Assembly (NCBI GenBank): GCA_963815355.1 | Contig: CAWFGJ010000011.1 | Location: 1-64,000, forward strand | Direction: 5' to 3' | Length of the DNA: 64,000 bases | Source of the DNA: JAPUEK01 sp963815355 | GTDB lineage: Bacteria; Pseudomonadota; Alphaproteobacteria; Rhodobacterales; Rhodobacteraceae | Part shown: positions 35,621 through 47,246 of the stretch, one piece after another | How positions within the stretch are numbered: position 1 is the stretch's first letter | Layout of the letters: the number at the start of each line of letters is the position of its first letter | Program-made: the position numbers and the translations under genes | The notes under the pieces: model-generated | What the model saw: the letters and a program-made list of their open reading frames with translations, nothing else | Database searches by the model: none | Told to the model about the DNA's origin: nothing

Positions 35621-37189
35621 ATGCGTCTTGCTAGCTATCTAAGCACTTCGAGACACGGAGTTTTCTACTTCCGCTGGCCACTTCCGGCCAACCTGCACCC
35701 GCAGCGCAAGCGGCTCTGCATCAGGGTATCACTAGAGACCCGATGCCCAGCCACAGCCGAATGGCTATCAAGATTGTTAGTGCTGGCTGGACAAAGCCCG
35801 CGCACCAGAGCAACACATCATTCCATGCGCTATGATGACGTCAGGCAGCATGTCCTAGGGTATTTCCGCGACATGCTCACACAGTTCAAGAACGAGTTGG
35901 CAGCGGAAGGCCCGCCGAGTGCTGACAAGCTTGCTAAGATAGAGGACCGCAGGCGCTTAGCTGCCTTGGACCTTGATGCCTTTCTGACCAAGCAATCTCA
36001 CGGCGGAACTGCGCAGGGGCTTGTTGCGGCCTTCTGTCAGAGGCGGGGTATCCCCGAGGCTGAGCTAACAGACCGCAGCCGGGAATGGCTCGTGCAGTCG
36101 ATACACGCGGCGCATGCTGCTGCCGTCAAAGCGTCCTTGGATCACGTCGATAGTCTGAGCGAGTTCGACCTCACCGACCCTGAGCCGCTGATTGGCACGC
36201 AAGGTGCGCCGGTGCCCGACCAAGGTTCTATATCTGCGTCGGGCAAGTCGATTTCGGAAACGGCAGCGATTTACTTCGATGAGATCAGGAGGACGACCCC
36301 GGTAGAACCAAAGACTGAGTTGGACCGGAAAGAGGTGCTAGAGCTACTGGGGGAGATTGCTGGGCATAAGCCCGTCGCTGCAATCACCAAGCGCGATGCG
36401 CAGGAGGTCAAGCGGGTACTACTGCGGCTTCCGTGGAACCGGAACAAGATGGCCGCAACGAGAGGCAAGACCTTGGCCGACATGCTGGCAGTCGAGGGCA
36501 TTCGGGTAATTTCCCCGCGCAGAGTGGCCACGCACCTCGGCAACCTGCAAGCTTTCTTCAGGTGGGCGGCTGCCAATGGCCACGTAGAGGTCAATGTCTT
36601 CGATGGCATGCAGGTCAAGGCAGCTAAGAAGCCACGAGATGAACAGCGCGGCTCATTCAGTGCCGAGCAACTTCAAACCATGTTCCGCCATCTGACCGAC
36701 AACCCAGACGGTTTGGTCAGACGGGATGTACACAAGTGGGGCACACTTATCGCCATGTTCAGTGGCATGCGAGTGAATGAGGTTGCCCAACTCGATAATG
36801 CCGACATCAAGCAGGACGGCGAGGTCTGGTACTTCGACATCATGAAAGGCGAAGACGAGAAAAAGAGCCTCAAGAACGAAGCGTCTCAGCGGCGGCTGCC
36901 AATTCACAAACGGCTGATAGAATGTGGCCTATTGGACTATGTCGCCGCTCAACGTGATGCAGGACACAAGCGCCTTTTTCATGAGTTGTCCTATTCGGAG
37001 ATGAACCACTACGGGCGTAACTTGGGCAGGTGGGTCAGCAAGAGCTTCTTACCTGCGCTGGGCATCAAGACCTCACTGCTCACCTTCCATAGCTTCCGGC
37101 ATACAATGGCAACCCGATTGGCGCAGGCCGATGCCCCCGAGCGGCATGTAGCTATTGAGGTGGACAAGGGCGTGACGAAAAAGGCCTGA
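35621..37189 (+). pseudogene. Tyrosine-recombinase integrase, C-terminally truncated
   Basis: The 522-residue frame has a DUF6538-like start (YLSTSRHGVFYFRWPLPANL), a core-binding domain near residues 210-330 and a catalytic domain with Arg in FSGMRVNEVAQL, Lys/Arg in ASQRRLPIH and the HxxR box in TFHSFRHTMATRL. After QADAPERH the sequence becomes unlike integrases and stops after VDKGVTKKA. The second His/Trp box (usually GH) and the nucleophilic Tyr are missing. Most likely an internal deletion removed the last 40 or so residues together with the rest of the element. It is inserted 65 nt after tRNA-Pro. Confidence 0.85.
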
Positions 37190-37409
37190 CGCGTGCGCCT
37201 AGGCGGCTCGCGTGCGCGCCTACTTCGCGCTGCAGCCAGATGGTCGACCGGCATTGCAGGGAAACCAGGGTCGCCCCCCATACTGCACGACCTCACCAGA
37301 AATTCTACACGTTGACAAAAGGGCAGGTGCGACACACAAGTGCGACACAACACTTAACCAGCACTCAGTGGATCAAACGTTCTCAAGCACTTACGGTGAT
37401 GGTGGGAGG
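37190..37409. other. Residual island DNA between the truncated integrase and attR
   Basis: These 220 bases carry no convincing gene. The first part (37190-37280) is GC-rich with GCGTGCGC repeats; the second part is AT-richer and holds paired 10-mers described separately. This is probably what remains of the far end of the original element. Confidence 0.5.
37327..37349. repeat. Paired GTGCGACACA repeats near attR (possible arm-type sites)
   Basis: GTGCGACACA occurs at 37327-37336 and 37340-37349, 13 bp apart. A related GTGCGACGCA sits on the attL side at 35596-35605. Short direct repeats flanking the core on both sides are typical of integrase or excisionase arm sites. Confidence 0.5.
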
Positions 37410-37426
37410 TCCTCTCGCTCCGACCA
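37410..37426 (+). repeat. attR core
   Basis: An exact copy of the last 17 nt of tRNA-Pro, TCCTCTCGCTCCGACCA, without the rest of a tRNA. It marks the right end of an element now only about 1.87 kb long. Confidence 0.85.
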
Positions 37427-37572
37427 AATTCCCGAACCCCTCGAACTTCCCCCGAACACCCCGGCGTGCTGCGCGCGGAATGGTCGATTGACCTGCCGAG
37501 TCCCGATGTTCTAATCAGATCAAAACCGTTACGTGCCACCAAGGCGCGAACCCACAGATCTTGAGGCGCAAG

Positions 37573-38757
37573 ATGCAGGAATGGAGCGGCGTTCTCCCTT
37601 CGGGTCTTCCCGAGGCGCAGATCGAACGGATCGACGGCGCGCTGATGCGCCCACCGCGCGAAGAAGACATGCGCGGCCTGCGCCAGGGCTGCGGCGTGTT
37701 TCGCGCTGATGGCAGCCCGGTTGCTGCGGCGCAGACCCGGTCCTCTGACGGCGATCTGGCGTTGGACGTGCCCCCACCCACGGCCCCCCTGCCGCAGCGC
37801 GCGGGCGCTTGGCTTTTTGGCGGGATGCTGTTTCACCACTTTGGCCACGCGCTTATCTATTCTGCTGCGCGGCTATGGGCGGTGCGGCGGTTGCTGGATG
37901 ACGGCGTGCCGCTGCAAGGCGTGCTCTTCTACCAACGCTTCAGCGCCGACCCCCAACCGAACCCCGCGCTGACCCGCCACGCCGCCACCATCTTTGACAG
38001 CTTCCGCCCCGATGTGCCCATCGTGACCGTGGCAGAGCCCGAACAGATTGAGACGCTCTATATGCCGACGCAAGGCATCTCGACCCTGCCGGAATTGTTC
38101 ATCGGCCTGCCCGAACAGCGCCGCTTTTACCGCGACAACACCGCCCGCATTGCCCCGAACGCCGCGCCGCGCGACATCTACGTCTCGCGCACCAGAACCG
38201 GCTGGAAGGGCAACCACCTGTTTGAGAAGGAAATTGAGCGGGCCTTGGCCGCCGCCGGTTACTTCATCTTCCACCCCGAGTTTCATTCCCTTGAAGAGCA
38301 GATCGCCACCTACCGCTCGGCCCGTCGCCTGATCGCGGTGGATGGATCAGCACTGCATGTGGTGGCCACAGCGGTGCCCTCCAGCGCCAAAGTGGCGATC
38401 CTGTCGCGCCGGGCCTTCTTCGCTTGGGCCATTGCCGACCAGATCCGCGCCTTTGCTGGCTGCGACGTGCAGGTGATAGAGGCGCATGGCGATGTCTACG
38501 CCTTCTCGCGCGGGATGGGGCGGCATTCGTCTTGGTCCACGACGCAGGTCACCACCGATTTCGCCCATCTGGGGGCCGAACTGCAACGGCTTGGTTTTGT
38601 GGACCAAGCCCCCGACTGGACCCTGCCCACCGAGGCCGATCTGGCCCAGCGCTTTGCCGAGGCCAAGCAAAAGATTGGCGACGATCTGATCCCCGTGCCA
38701 GACCACATCCGTCCCAAAGAACCCCATTACGAAGCCCACCGGACCCGCAACGGCTAA
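37573..38757 (+). CDS. Glycosyltransferase family 61-type (DUF563) protein
   Basis: A 394-residue protein with FGGMLFHHFGHALIYSAARLW near residue 85, the DUF563 pattern PRDIYVSRTRTGWKGNHLF, and VAVDGSALHVVATAVP (here IAVDGSALHVVATAVPSSA) in the donor-binding half. GT61 enzymes add pentoses or hexoses to extracellular polysaccharides. ATG 37573 follows TTGAGGCGCAAG. It lies just outside the attR site, so it probably belonged to the host chromosome before the island inserted. Confidence 0.8.
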   Translation: MQEWSGVLPSGLPEAQIERIDGALMRPPREEDMRGLRQGCGVFRADGSPVAAAQTRSSDGDLALDVPPPTAPLPQRAGAWLFGGMLFHHFGHALIYSAARLWAVRRLLDDGVPLQGVLFYQRFSADPQPNPALTRHAATIFDSFRPDVPIVTVAEPEQIETLYMPTQGISTLPELFIGLPEQRRFYRDNTARIAPNAAPRDIYVSRTRTGWKGNHLFEKEIERALAAAGYFIFHPEFHSLEEQIATYRSARRLIAVDGSALHVVATAVPSSAKVAILSRRAFFAWAIADQIRAFAGCDVQVIEAHGDVYAFSRGMGRHSSWSTTQVTTDFAHLGAELQRLGFVDQAPDWTLPTEADLAQRFAEAKQKIGDDLIPVPDHIRPKEPHYEAHRTRNG

Positions 38758-38930
38758 CCCCCAAAACCACGCCCTACAGGCGGAAATTGTCGCGCAATCT
38801 GCAACAATTTCGAAATCTTTTTGCGTTGTGCTTGCAATAACAGGGCCTTGTCTGGTTCCCTTAATCCACGCTGCAAAGGTTGGCTCAGATCAACCGGGCG
38901 TAAGACCAATAATAAGAGTTGAGGTGGCAG

Positions 38931-39827
38931 GTGCAGATTTTCGGACATTGCCGATTTTCCTGGTTTGGAATCTCGGACACAGGGCGTGAGATTGCGGATG
39001 AAGACGACGCGCGCGCGCGGCTTTGGCATCCGCAGCGCATGGCGATCCGCTTTCATCTGTTCGAAAACCTGATGCTTCCCAGCCTTGCCGCGCAGACCGA
39101 CGGCGATTTCCAACTGCTGGTGACCGTGTCCGAAGACATGCCCGACCTCTACCAGACCCGGCTGGAAGCGGCCGTCGCACCTTACAGCTTTGTCCGCATG
39201 AACCGCACCCTGTCGCGCGACTATGCCAAACTGATCGTCCCCTTCATGCAAGAGACGACGGCAGGCGGCACCCTCCAATCCGCGCATTTCCGGCTGGACG
39301 ATGATGATGGCTTGCCCGCCAGCTATATCGCCCGCCTGCGCCGCGATGCCGAGCGCGTCGAGACCGGGGGGCTGGTCTGCTACCCTTACGGCATCCTCGG
39401 CTTTCTGGACGGCGCGCGGCCTCGCCACGGCTTTCGCCACATATCCTATCACGCTCAGGGGCTTGCGCGCATTGCCGGGCCGGGGATGACCCGCTCTCCC
39501 CTGCATATGCAGCACAAGCAAATGGGCGCGCAGGTGCCCAGCTATGTCGACCCAACCTTTGTCGGCTTTCACTTTACCCAGCACGGGGTCAACAACACCA
39601 AAGGCTATGGTGAGGTGGTCCATCGCGGCGGTGCGGATGAACGGCTGATCAAATCCATGGAACGCGGCAACCCCGAACTGGCCGAGGGCAAGGACGCGCC
39701 CGAGAAATGCGACGCGGCCATTGCCGAAAGTTTCCCCTTCACCACCGGCCCCGCCCTGCGCGCTCATCTGGCCGAAGCCACCTTGCCCGACGCGCTGTGC
39801 GACCGCTTCGGCTTCCCGCACGACTAA
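38931..39827 (+). CDS. Putative rhamnosyl-type glycosyltransferase
   Basis: A 298-residue protein. QIFGHCRFSWFG opens it, HLFENLMLPSLAAQTDGDF resembles the GT2-like acceptor loop of putative rhamnosyltransferases, and FRLDDDDGLPASYI is a DDD metal-binding motif. GTG 38931 with a GAGG site is preferred over TTG 38919. A 173-nt gap separates it from the GT61 gene. The real sugar donor is not known. Confidence 0.75.
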   Translation: MQIFGHCRFSWFGISDTGREIADEDDARARLWHPQRMAIRFHLFENLMLPSLAAQTDGDFQLLVTVSEDMPDLYQTRLEAAVAPYSFVRMNRTLSRDYAKLIVPFMQETTAGGTLQSAHFRLDDDDGLPASYIARLRRDAERVETGGLVCYPYGILGFLDGARPRHGFRHISYHAQGLARIAGPGMTRSPLHMQHKQMGAQVPSYVDPTFVGFHFTQHGVNNTKGYGEVVHRGGADERLIKSMERGNPELAEGKDAPEKCDAAIAESFPFTTGPALRAHLAEATLPDALCDRFGFPHD

Positions 39828-39852
39828 CCCCTGAACCCAAGGCCATCGCCCC

Positions 39853-41445
39853 GTGGACATGAAGCTGCGCCCTTCGGACCCCTCCCCCCCCACGGCCCCC
39901 CGCCGTGAGGCCGCGCAGGCACAACCGGCAGAGCCACGCGCCCTCGCGCCCTTTGTGGCGGTGAACCTGCCCGGCCACCGGGCGGCGGCGGTGTCGATGG
40001 ACAACCGGGTGATCCGCGCAGGCTGGCCAGAACTGCAAGGCCCGATGTTCTACCCGACCGTCGCCGTCGATGTCTCCGGTCACCGCCTGCGCGTGCTGCA
40101 TGACATGGGCAAGGACGGCTTCGCGATAGACTCAATCGATCTGCGCTTTGACTGGCCGCTGGACGACCGCTTTACCGCCCTGCAACCCTACATCATGTTT
40201 GGCCAGTCGCTGGCGATGAACAAGGGCCGCGATCAATCGCTGACCGCCACCCCGGTCGCCGCCGGGCGTGCCCTCATGTATGCTAACGATGGCCCCGGCG
40301 CACAGATGTCCGCATCTGAGCGGCCCAAGTATGACAAGCGCGATTTCGGCCCGTGCCATTACCCCGCCAGCGATCTGGACCGTCTGGTTGATCTGCACGA
40401 AGAGGCGGGCGAAAGCCCGGTGTCGGCTGCCGTTGCGGGCTTTTTGGCGGCCCTGCCCGACGATACCGGGGTGATCGCCACCAACCACGCGCGCGGTGGT
40501 ATGTCGATGCTGCGCCTCTTGCCCAAACACCTGTCCGAGGGGCAGGGCCACGGCATCCAATACGCAGGCCTGTTGCGCGCCGCTGTGCGCACCCGGCAGT
40601 TCTGCGATGCCCACGCCCGCCAGATGCGCCAGCCGATCGTGTCCTTCATTCAGGGCGAGGCGGCCCTGCCCGATGATCCGCAACGCTACACCGACCGCCT
40701 GCTGGCGCTGCAAGCCGCGTTGACCGCCGATCTGTCGCGCGTGACGGGCCAGCCCGGTCAGGTTCCGGTCTTCACCGACCAGACCCGCGTCATTCTGGAC
40801 CCGGCACAGCCGCTGGAGGACATCGCGCCACCCCTCGCCGTGGCGCAATTGCACACCGCGCTGGCCCACCCAGACCGGCTGACCTGCGTCGGCCCCAAGT
40901 ATTTCCTCGCCCGCCGCTCAACCGTCAAAGGTCGGGGCGATGCGGTGCACCTTCAGGCCGAGGCGTCGCGACTTTTGGGCGATTATCACGGCCGCGCCAT
41001 CCGCCAGACCCTGTCCGGCCAGCCGTGGCAACCGCTGCACGTCGCGCGCTACCACCGTGACGGCAAGACCATCCGGCTAGAGGTGGCAGGCGGCGACGGC
41101 AGCGCCCTGTCGATTGACACCACGATGGTGCAGCAAACGCTCAACAGCCTCCACGGGTTTCGCTGGCTGCAAACGGGCGGCGCGCCCTGTGAAATCACGA
41201 TGCTAAAGCTGAAGGGCCGCACCATTCTTCTGACCCTCGATCAGAACCCCGGCACCGCGGGCGTCGACTTTGCCCGCGCCGCGCTGACCATCGGCTTTTT
41301 CGCCGACCACCCCCTGATCGACGAAGGCCCGCGCACCGGCGGGCGCACCAACATCCGCGACAACGCGCCCGAGATTGCGCAAGACGGCACGCCGATGTTC
41401 AACTGGCTGTGCCACGACTGGTTTTTTGAAACCGACGCCACCTGA
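39853..41445 (+). CDS. SGNH-type hydrolase/esterase-like protein
   Basis: A 530-residue protein. Its central part has YIMFGQSLAMNKGRDQS and PIVSFIQGEAALPDD, matching the GQS and QGE blocks of the sialate O-acetylesterase (SASA) branch of SGNH hydrolases. The first 35 residues are Pro/Ala-rich and probably flexible. No signal peptide is evident. It follows two glycosyltransferase-like genes, so de-O-acylation of a surface glycan is a reasonable inference. ATG 39859 is an alternative start. Confidence 0.6.
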   Translation: MDMKLRPSDPSPPTAPRREAAQAQPAEPRALAPFVAVNLPGHRAAAVSMDNRVIRAGWPELQGPMFYPTVAVDVSGHRLRVLHDMGKDGFAIDSIDLRFDWPLDDRFTALQPYIMFGQSLAMNKGRDQSLTATPVAAGRALMYANDGPGAQMSASERPKYDKRDFGPCHYPASDLDRLVDLHEEAGESPVSAAVAGFLAALPDDTGVIATNHARGGMSMLRLLPKHLSEGQGHGIQYAGLLRAAVRTRQFCDAHARQMRQPIVSFIQGEAALPDDPQRYTDRLLALQAALTADLSRVTGQPGQVPVFTDQTRVILDPAQPLEDIAPPLAVAQLHTALAHPDRLTCVGPKYFLARRSTVKGRGDAVHLQAEASRLLGDYHGRAIRQTLSGQPWQPLHVARYHRDGKTIRLEVAGGDGSALSIDTTMVQQTLNSLHGFRWLQTGGAPCEITMLKLKGRTILLTLDQNPGTAGVDFARAALTIGFFADHPLIDEGPRTGGRTNIRDNAPEIAQDGTPMFNWLCHDWFFETDAT

Positions 41446-41535
41446 CCCCCCACCGTTTCCCCGCCACGGGCAACAAAACCTTGACAGGTCCGCGCACATA
41501 GTTAACAAAGCAAGTAGTTTGACGGAGGGACCGCA

Positions 41536-41924
41536 TTGCCCCATATCATCCTCGACTACTCAGCCAATCTGGAACAGCGGCTGGATATCGCTGGCCTGTG
41601 CCGGGTGCTGCGCGATGCCGCCGCCGGCACCGGTGTGCTGCCCTTGGCGGGGCTGCGCGTGCGCGCCACCGCCTGCACCCATGTCGTGATCGCCGACGGC
41701 AACCCGGATCACGCCTTTCTCGACATCTCGCTGCGCCTGCGCGCCGGGCGCAGCCCCGCCGACAAAGCCCATGCCACCGCCCGCATCTTCGCCGCTGCCG
41801 AGTCGTTTTGCGCCGATCTGCTGGCAAACTCGTCCTTCATGCTCAGCTTTGAGATGCGCGACATCGACCCCGACCTTAGCCCCAAGACCTCGTCCATCCG
41901 CCGCTACCTGCCCGGAGAGCCCAC

Positions 41925-41928
<4 letters not shown>
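41536..41928 (+). CDS. hpaF: 5-carboxymethyl-2-hydroxymuconate delta-isomerase
   Basis: A 130-residue CHMI of the tautomerase superfamily beginning MPHIILDYSANLEQ (catalytic Pro2). It has THVVIADGNPDHAFLDISLRLRAGRS as blocks VVIADGNPDHAF and ISLRLRAGRS, and C-terminal SFEMRDIDPDLSPKTSSIR. It isomerises 5-carboxymethyl-2-hydroxymuconate in homoprotocatechuate degradation. The start is TTG with GGAGGGA upstream. It overlaps hpaE by 4 nt. Confidence 0.93.
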
Positions 41929-43434
<1,506 letters not shown>

Positions 43435-43470
43435 CCGCTGCGCGCCCCCTCTTTCGTGAAAGGCACCGCC

Positions 43471-44451
<981 letters not shown>

Positions 44452-44473
44452 CCGTGTTGGCCCGCCGGGCAAA

Positions 44474-44610
44474 GAAGATCAAAAGAAGATCGTTGCAAGA
44501 TCGGGAAAAGACCGCCGCCAAGACAAAAGGCCGCCCCCTCCGCCCGCCTTGCCCCTGCGCAGGAAGACGGCAAGGAAGATAAAAGGAAGAACGATGGAAG
44601 ATCACAAAAA
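44474..44610 (+). repeat. 11-nt-phased GAAGATC array around the hpaG leader
   Basis: GAAGATC-like units begin at 44474, 44485, 44496 (CAAGATC) and 44507 (AAAGACC), each 11 nt apart. A second cluster of GGAAGA units begins at 44562, 44574, 44585 and 44596, 11-12 nt apart. It contains the hpaG ribosome site and runs into its first codons. The same motif and period recur at 61544-61598. Confidence 0.7.
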
Positions 44611-45472
44611 GACACCGGAACGGCTGGCAACCGTCCGCGTCGCCGGCCAACAGCTTTGGGGCGTCGTGGTCGAGGGCGGCTTTATCGCGCTGTCGCCCGA
44701 TTTTCCAAAATGGCTGACTTTACGGGGGGTTATCGCGGCACAAGCCCTGCCGCAGGTCCTCACCGCCGCCAAGGGGCGGGCGGTAACGCACCCGTTTGGC
44801 AGCTTCACATACGACATCCCGGTGCCAGATCCCGAAAAGATCATCTGCGTCGGCGTGAACTTCCCCGACCGCAACGCCGAGTATAAAGACGGCCAAGACG
44901 CCCCCCCCAACATGTCGCTTTTCCCCCGCTTTGCCCGCAGCTTCGTCGGCCACAACACCCCCCTGACCCGCCCCCCCGAAAGCCCGCAACTGGACTATGA
45001 AGGCGAGATCGCCGTGGTGATCGGGACCGGTGGAAGACGCATCCCCGAGGCGCAGGCACTGGGCCATATCGCCGCCCTAACCCTTTGTAACGAAGGTACG
45101 ATCCGCGATTGGGTCCGCCATGCAAAGTTCAACGTAACCCAAGGAAAGAACTGGGATGGCTCGGGTGCGCTCGGCCCTTGGCTGGTGCCTTTTACCGACC
45201 CAGCGCAAATCCTTGATGTGGCGCTGGAAACCCGCGTCAACGGTGTGCTGCGCCAGTCCGACCGCACCGGGCGCATGCTGTTTCCCGTTGCCCGCCAGAT
45301 CGCCTACATTTCTACTTTCACCACGCTGGTCCCCGGCGACATCCTGATCACCGGCACCCCCACCGGGGCAGGCGCCCGGTTTGATCCGCCGGTCTGGCTG
45401 TGCCCCGGCGATGTGGTCGAGGTATCCGCCCAAGGCATCGGCAGCCTCTCCAACGGAGTGATTGACGAATGA
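44594..45472 (+). CDS. hpaG: Fumarylacetoacetate hydrolase family protein (HpaG-type isomerase/decarboxylase)
   Basis: A 292-residue FAH-fold enzyme expected to decarboxylate and isomerise 5-oxopent-3-ene-1,2,5-tricarboxylate in the hpa pathway. It has PEKIICVGVNFPDRNAEYK, the metal-binding YEGEIAVVIG and GALGPWLVPF, and DILITGTPTGAGARFDPP. E. coli HpaG is a duplicated protein of about 430 residues; this is the single-domain form. ATG 44594 follows AAAAGGAAG. It overlaps hpaH by 4 nt. Confidence 0.88.
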   Translation: MEDHKKTPERLATVRVAGQQLWGVVVEGGFIALSPDFPKWLTLRGVIAAQALPQVLTAAKGRAVTHPFGSFTYDIPVPDPEKIICVGVNFPDRNAEYKDGQDAPPNMSLFPRFARSFVGHNTPLTRPPESPQLDYEGEIAVVIGTGGRRIPEAQALGHIAALTLCNEGTIRDWVRHAKFNVTQGKNWDGSGALGPWLVPFTDPAQILDVALETRVNGVLRQSDRTGRMLFPVARQIAYISTFTTLVPGDILITGTPTGAGARFDPPVWLCPGDVVEVSAQGIGSLSNGVIDE

Positions 45473-46269
45473 CCCCTGAGCAGATCGAAGCCGAAGCCGA
45501 GGCCTTGTTTCAGGCCGAACAGACTGGAATTCAACGGGGATTGATAAGCCTTGCCAACCCTTTAGCGGGTCTGGATCAGGCCTATGCCATTCAGGCGGCC
45601 TTTGTGGCAAGGCGACAGATTGCAGGCCGCAAGGCCATCGGTTGGAAGATCGGCCTTACCTCGCGCGCGATGCAAGACGCTTTGAAGATCACGACCCCTG
45701 ACAGCGGGATCTTGATGGACGACATGCTGTTTGAGACTGGCGCGACCGTGCCAAAAGGTCGGTTCATCCAACCTCGGGTCGAGGCCGAAATAGCCTTTGT
45801 CCTGAAAGCGCCGTTGCGCGGCACGGACACAACCCGCGCCGACGTTCTCGCCGCCACAGATTACGTGAGCGCAGCCTTGGAAATTCTGGACACACGTATT
45901 CGGCGGGCAGATCCCCTAACCGGGCAAGCCCGCAGCATCATCGATACAATTTCGGACAATGCCGCCAATGCAGGAATCGTTTTAGGAAACGAACGCAAAG
46001 GCTTAGATGCAATTGATCTGCGTTGGGTTGCCGCCATCGTCAAACGTGACGGGATCGTCGAAGAAACCGGTCTTGGCGCAGGGGTGCTTGATGACCCAGC
46101 AACAAGCGTTCTGTGGTTGGTGCACCGCCTCGCCCGCTATGGCATGGGGATGGCGGCAGGAGAGATCGTGCTTTCGGGAAGCTTCATCCGCCCGATCGAA
46201 GCCCCGCCCGGCAGCCATTTCGAAGCAGATTTCGGCGCCTTCGGCAGGGTCGATCTAACCTTTGCCTAA
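45469..46269 (+). CDS. hpaH: 2-oxo-hept-3-ene-1,7-dioate hydratase
   Basis: A 266-residue enzyme of the hydratase/decarboxylase branch of the FAH superfamily. It has AIGWKIGLTSRAMQDAL, SGILMDDML, the metal ligands in RVEAEIAFVL, and ASVLWLVHRLARYG-like ATSVLWLVHRLARYGMG, ending GRVDLTFA. It hydrates 2-oxohept-3-ene-1,7-dioate. The aldolase HpaI that would finish the pathway is not in the window. Base composition becomes somewhat less GC-rich from this gene onward. Confidence 0.92.
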   Translation: MTPEQIEAEAEALFQAEQTGIQRGLISLANPLAGLDQAYAIQAAFVARRQIAGRKAIGWKIGLTSRAMQDALKITTPDSGILMDDMLFETGATVPKGRFIQPRVEAEIAFVLKAPLRGTDTTRADVLAATDYVSAALEILDTRIRRADPLTGQARSIIDTISDNAANAGIVLGNERKGLDAIDLRWVAAIVKRDGIVEETGLGAGVLDDPATSVLWLVHRLARYGMGMAAGEIVLSGSFIRPIEAPPGSHFEADFGAFGRVDLTFA

Positions 46270-46334
46270 CGGCCAGACATCAGGAAACGATCACCGCGCC
46301 TCATATCTTGGCCAGAAACGCGGCCCGCTGGACC

Positions 46335-47246
46335 CTAGCGTTGACGCCACATCGCCAGAATGTAAGCCGCCGTCATCAGGTCCAGATGCGCCCCGCCGCC
46401 GTTTTTTGCGATCGTGATTTCCGACTGTGATTGGCGACGATAGGCCCCCGAAGCGATATCATAGTAATCCGCACGGATGTCGGTTTCGGCAATCACACCA
46501 CGGGCAATCGGATCTTTGATTTCGCCGATGTGGTGGATTGTGGTTGTGCGCGAATCCACGAAAAGGCTCGCCCGGCGCAAGGCGTCGTCGTCCACTTCGC
46601 GCATGTCGGGTCGGTAAGCACCAATAAGATCAAGATGTTGACCCGGCCGCAACCAAGCACCCTTGATCAAAGGTGAGGTGCTCATCGTCGCACTACAGAT
46701 CAAGTCGGCAGCTTGAACCGCCGCCTCAAGGTCCGTCACGGCCTTCACCCTGTCCGAGACCATCGCCTCAGCTGCAGCGGCAGTACGGTTCCAGACGGAA
46801 AACCGCGCATCGGGGAAGAGCGCGGAATAGGCGTGAACCATCGAGCGCGCTACCGTCCCTGCCCCCACGAGCAAGATGTTGCGCGTCTCTTTACGCGCGA
46901 GCTTTGAGGCCGCAAGCAAGCTGTCGCCGGCGGTCTTCCAGCGGGTCACAAGATGAAAATCGATCAGCGCTTCAAGGACGCCGGTTTTGTCATTGTAAAG
47001 TGTCACCGCCCCATTGATGTTGGGCAACCCCAAGCTGGCATTGCCGGGGCAAATGGTTGCCACCTTCACCAGCGACCCCAGCCCATCAATCCAGGCCGCG
47101 CGGTCCAGCAAAGTGTCCTTGTTGCGGTACAAGAAAAGATCTTTAATTTCAGCACGCGGCAGGCGGTGGCCTGCCTCCATTGCCTCAACAAGACCAGCCC
47201 AGCTCAAATGCGCTTCTGCCTCCGGTCCGACAATTTCAATGCTCAC
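46335..47246 (-). CDS. Ornithine cyclodeaminase/mu-crystallin family protein
   Basis: A 303-residue NAD(P)-dependent enzyme with LPNINGAVTLYNDKTGVLEALID, LVTRWKTAGDSLLAAS, the Rossmann motif ILLVGAGTVARSMVHAY and GQHLDLIGAYRPDMREVDDD. Family members include ornithine cyclodeaminase and pyrroline/piperideine-2-carboxylate reductase; the R-W-K-TA pattern fits the reductase branch better. The GTG start at 47246 overlaps the HAD stop by 4 nt. It is convergent with the hpa genes. Confidence 0.85.
   Translation of the reverse strand: MSIEIVGPEAEAHLSWAGLVEAMEAGHRLPRAEIKDLFLYRNKDTLLDRAAWIDGLGSLVKVATICPGNASLGLPNINGAVTLYNDKTGVLEALIDFHLVTRWKTAGDSLLAASKLARKETRNILLVGAGTVARSMVHAYSALFPDARFSVWNRTAAAAEAMVSDRVKAVTDLEAAVQAADLICSATMSTSPLIKGAWLRPGQHLDLIGAYRPDMREVDDDALRRASLFVDSRTTTIHHIGEIKDPIARGVIAETDIRADYYDIASGAYRRQSQSEITIAKNGGGAHLDLMTAAYILAMWRQR

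Noticed and set aside
37327..37349. A short CRISPR-like repeat unit
   Set aside because: Only two 10-bp copies with a 3-bp spacer and no cas genes; arm-type sites fit better.
37190..37572. Missing end of the integrase in another frame
   Set aside because: I looked for a GH box and a catalytic Tyr context in all frames downstream of 37150 and saw none, so deletion rather than a frameshift is favoured.
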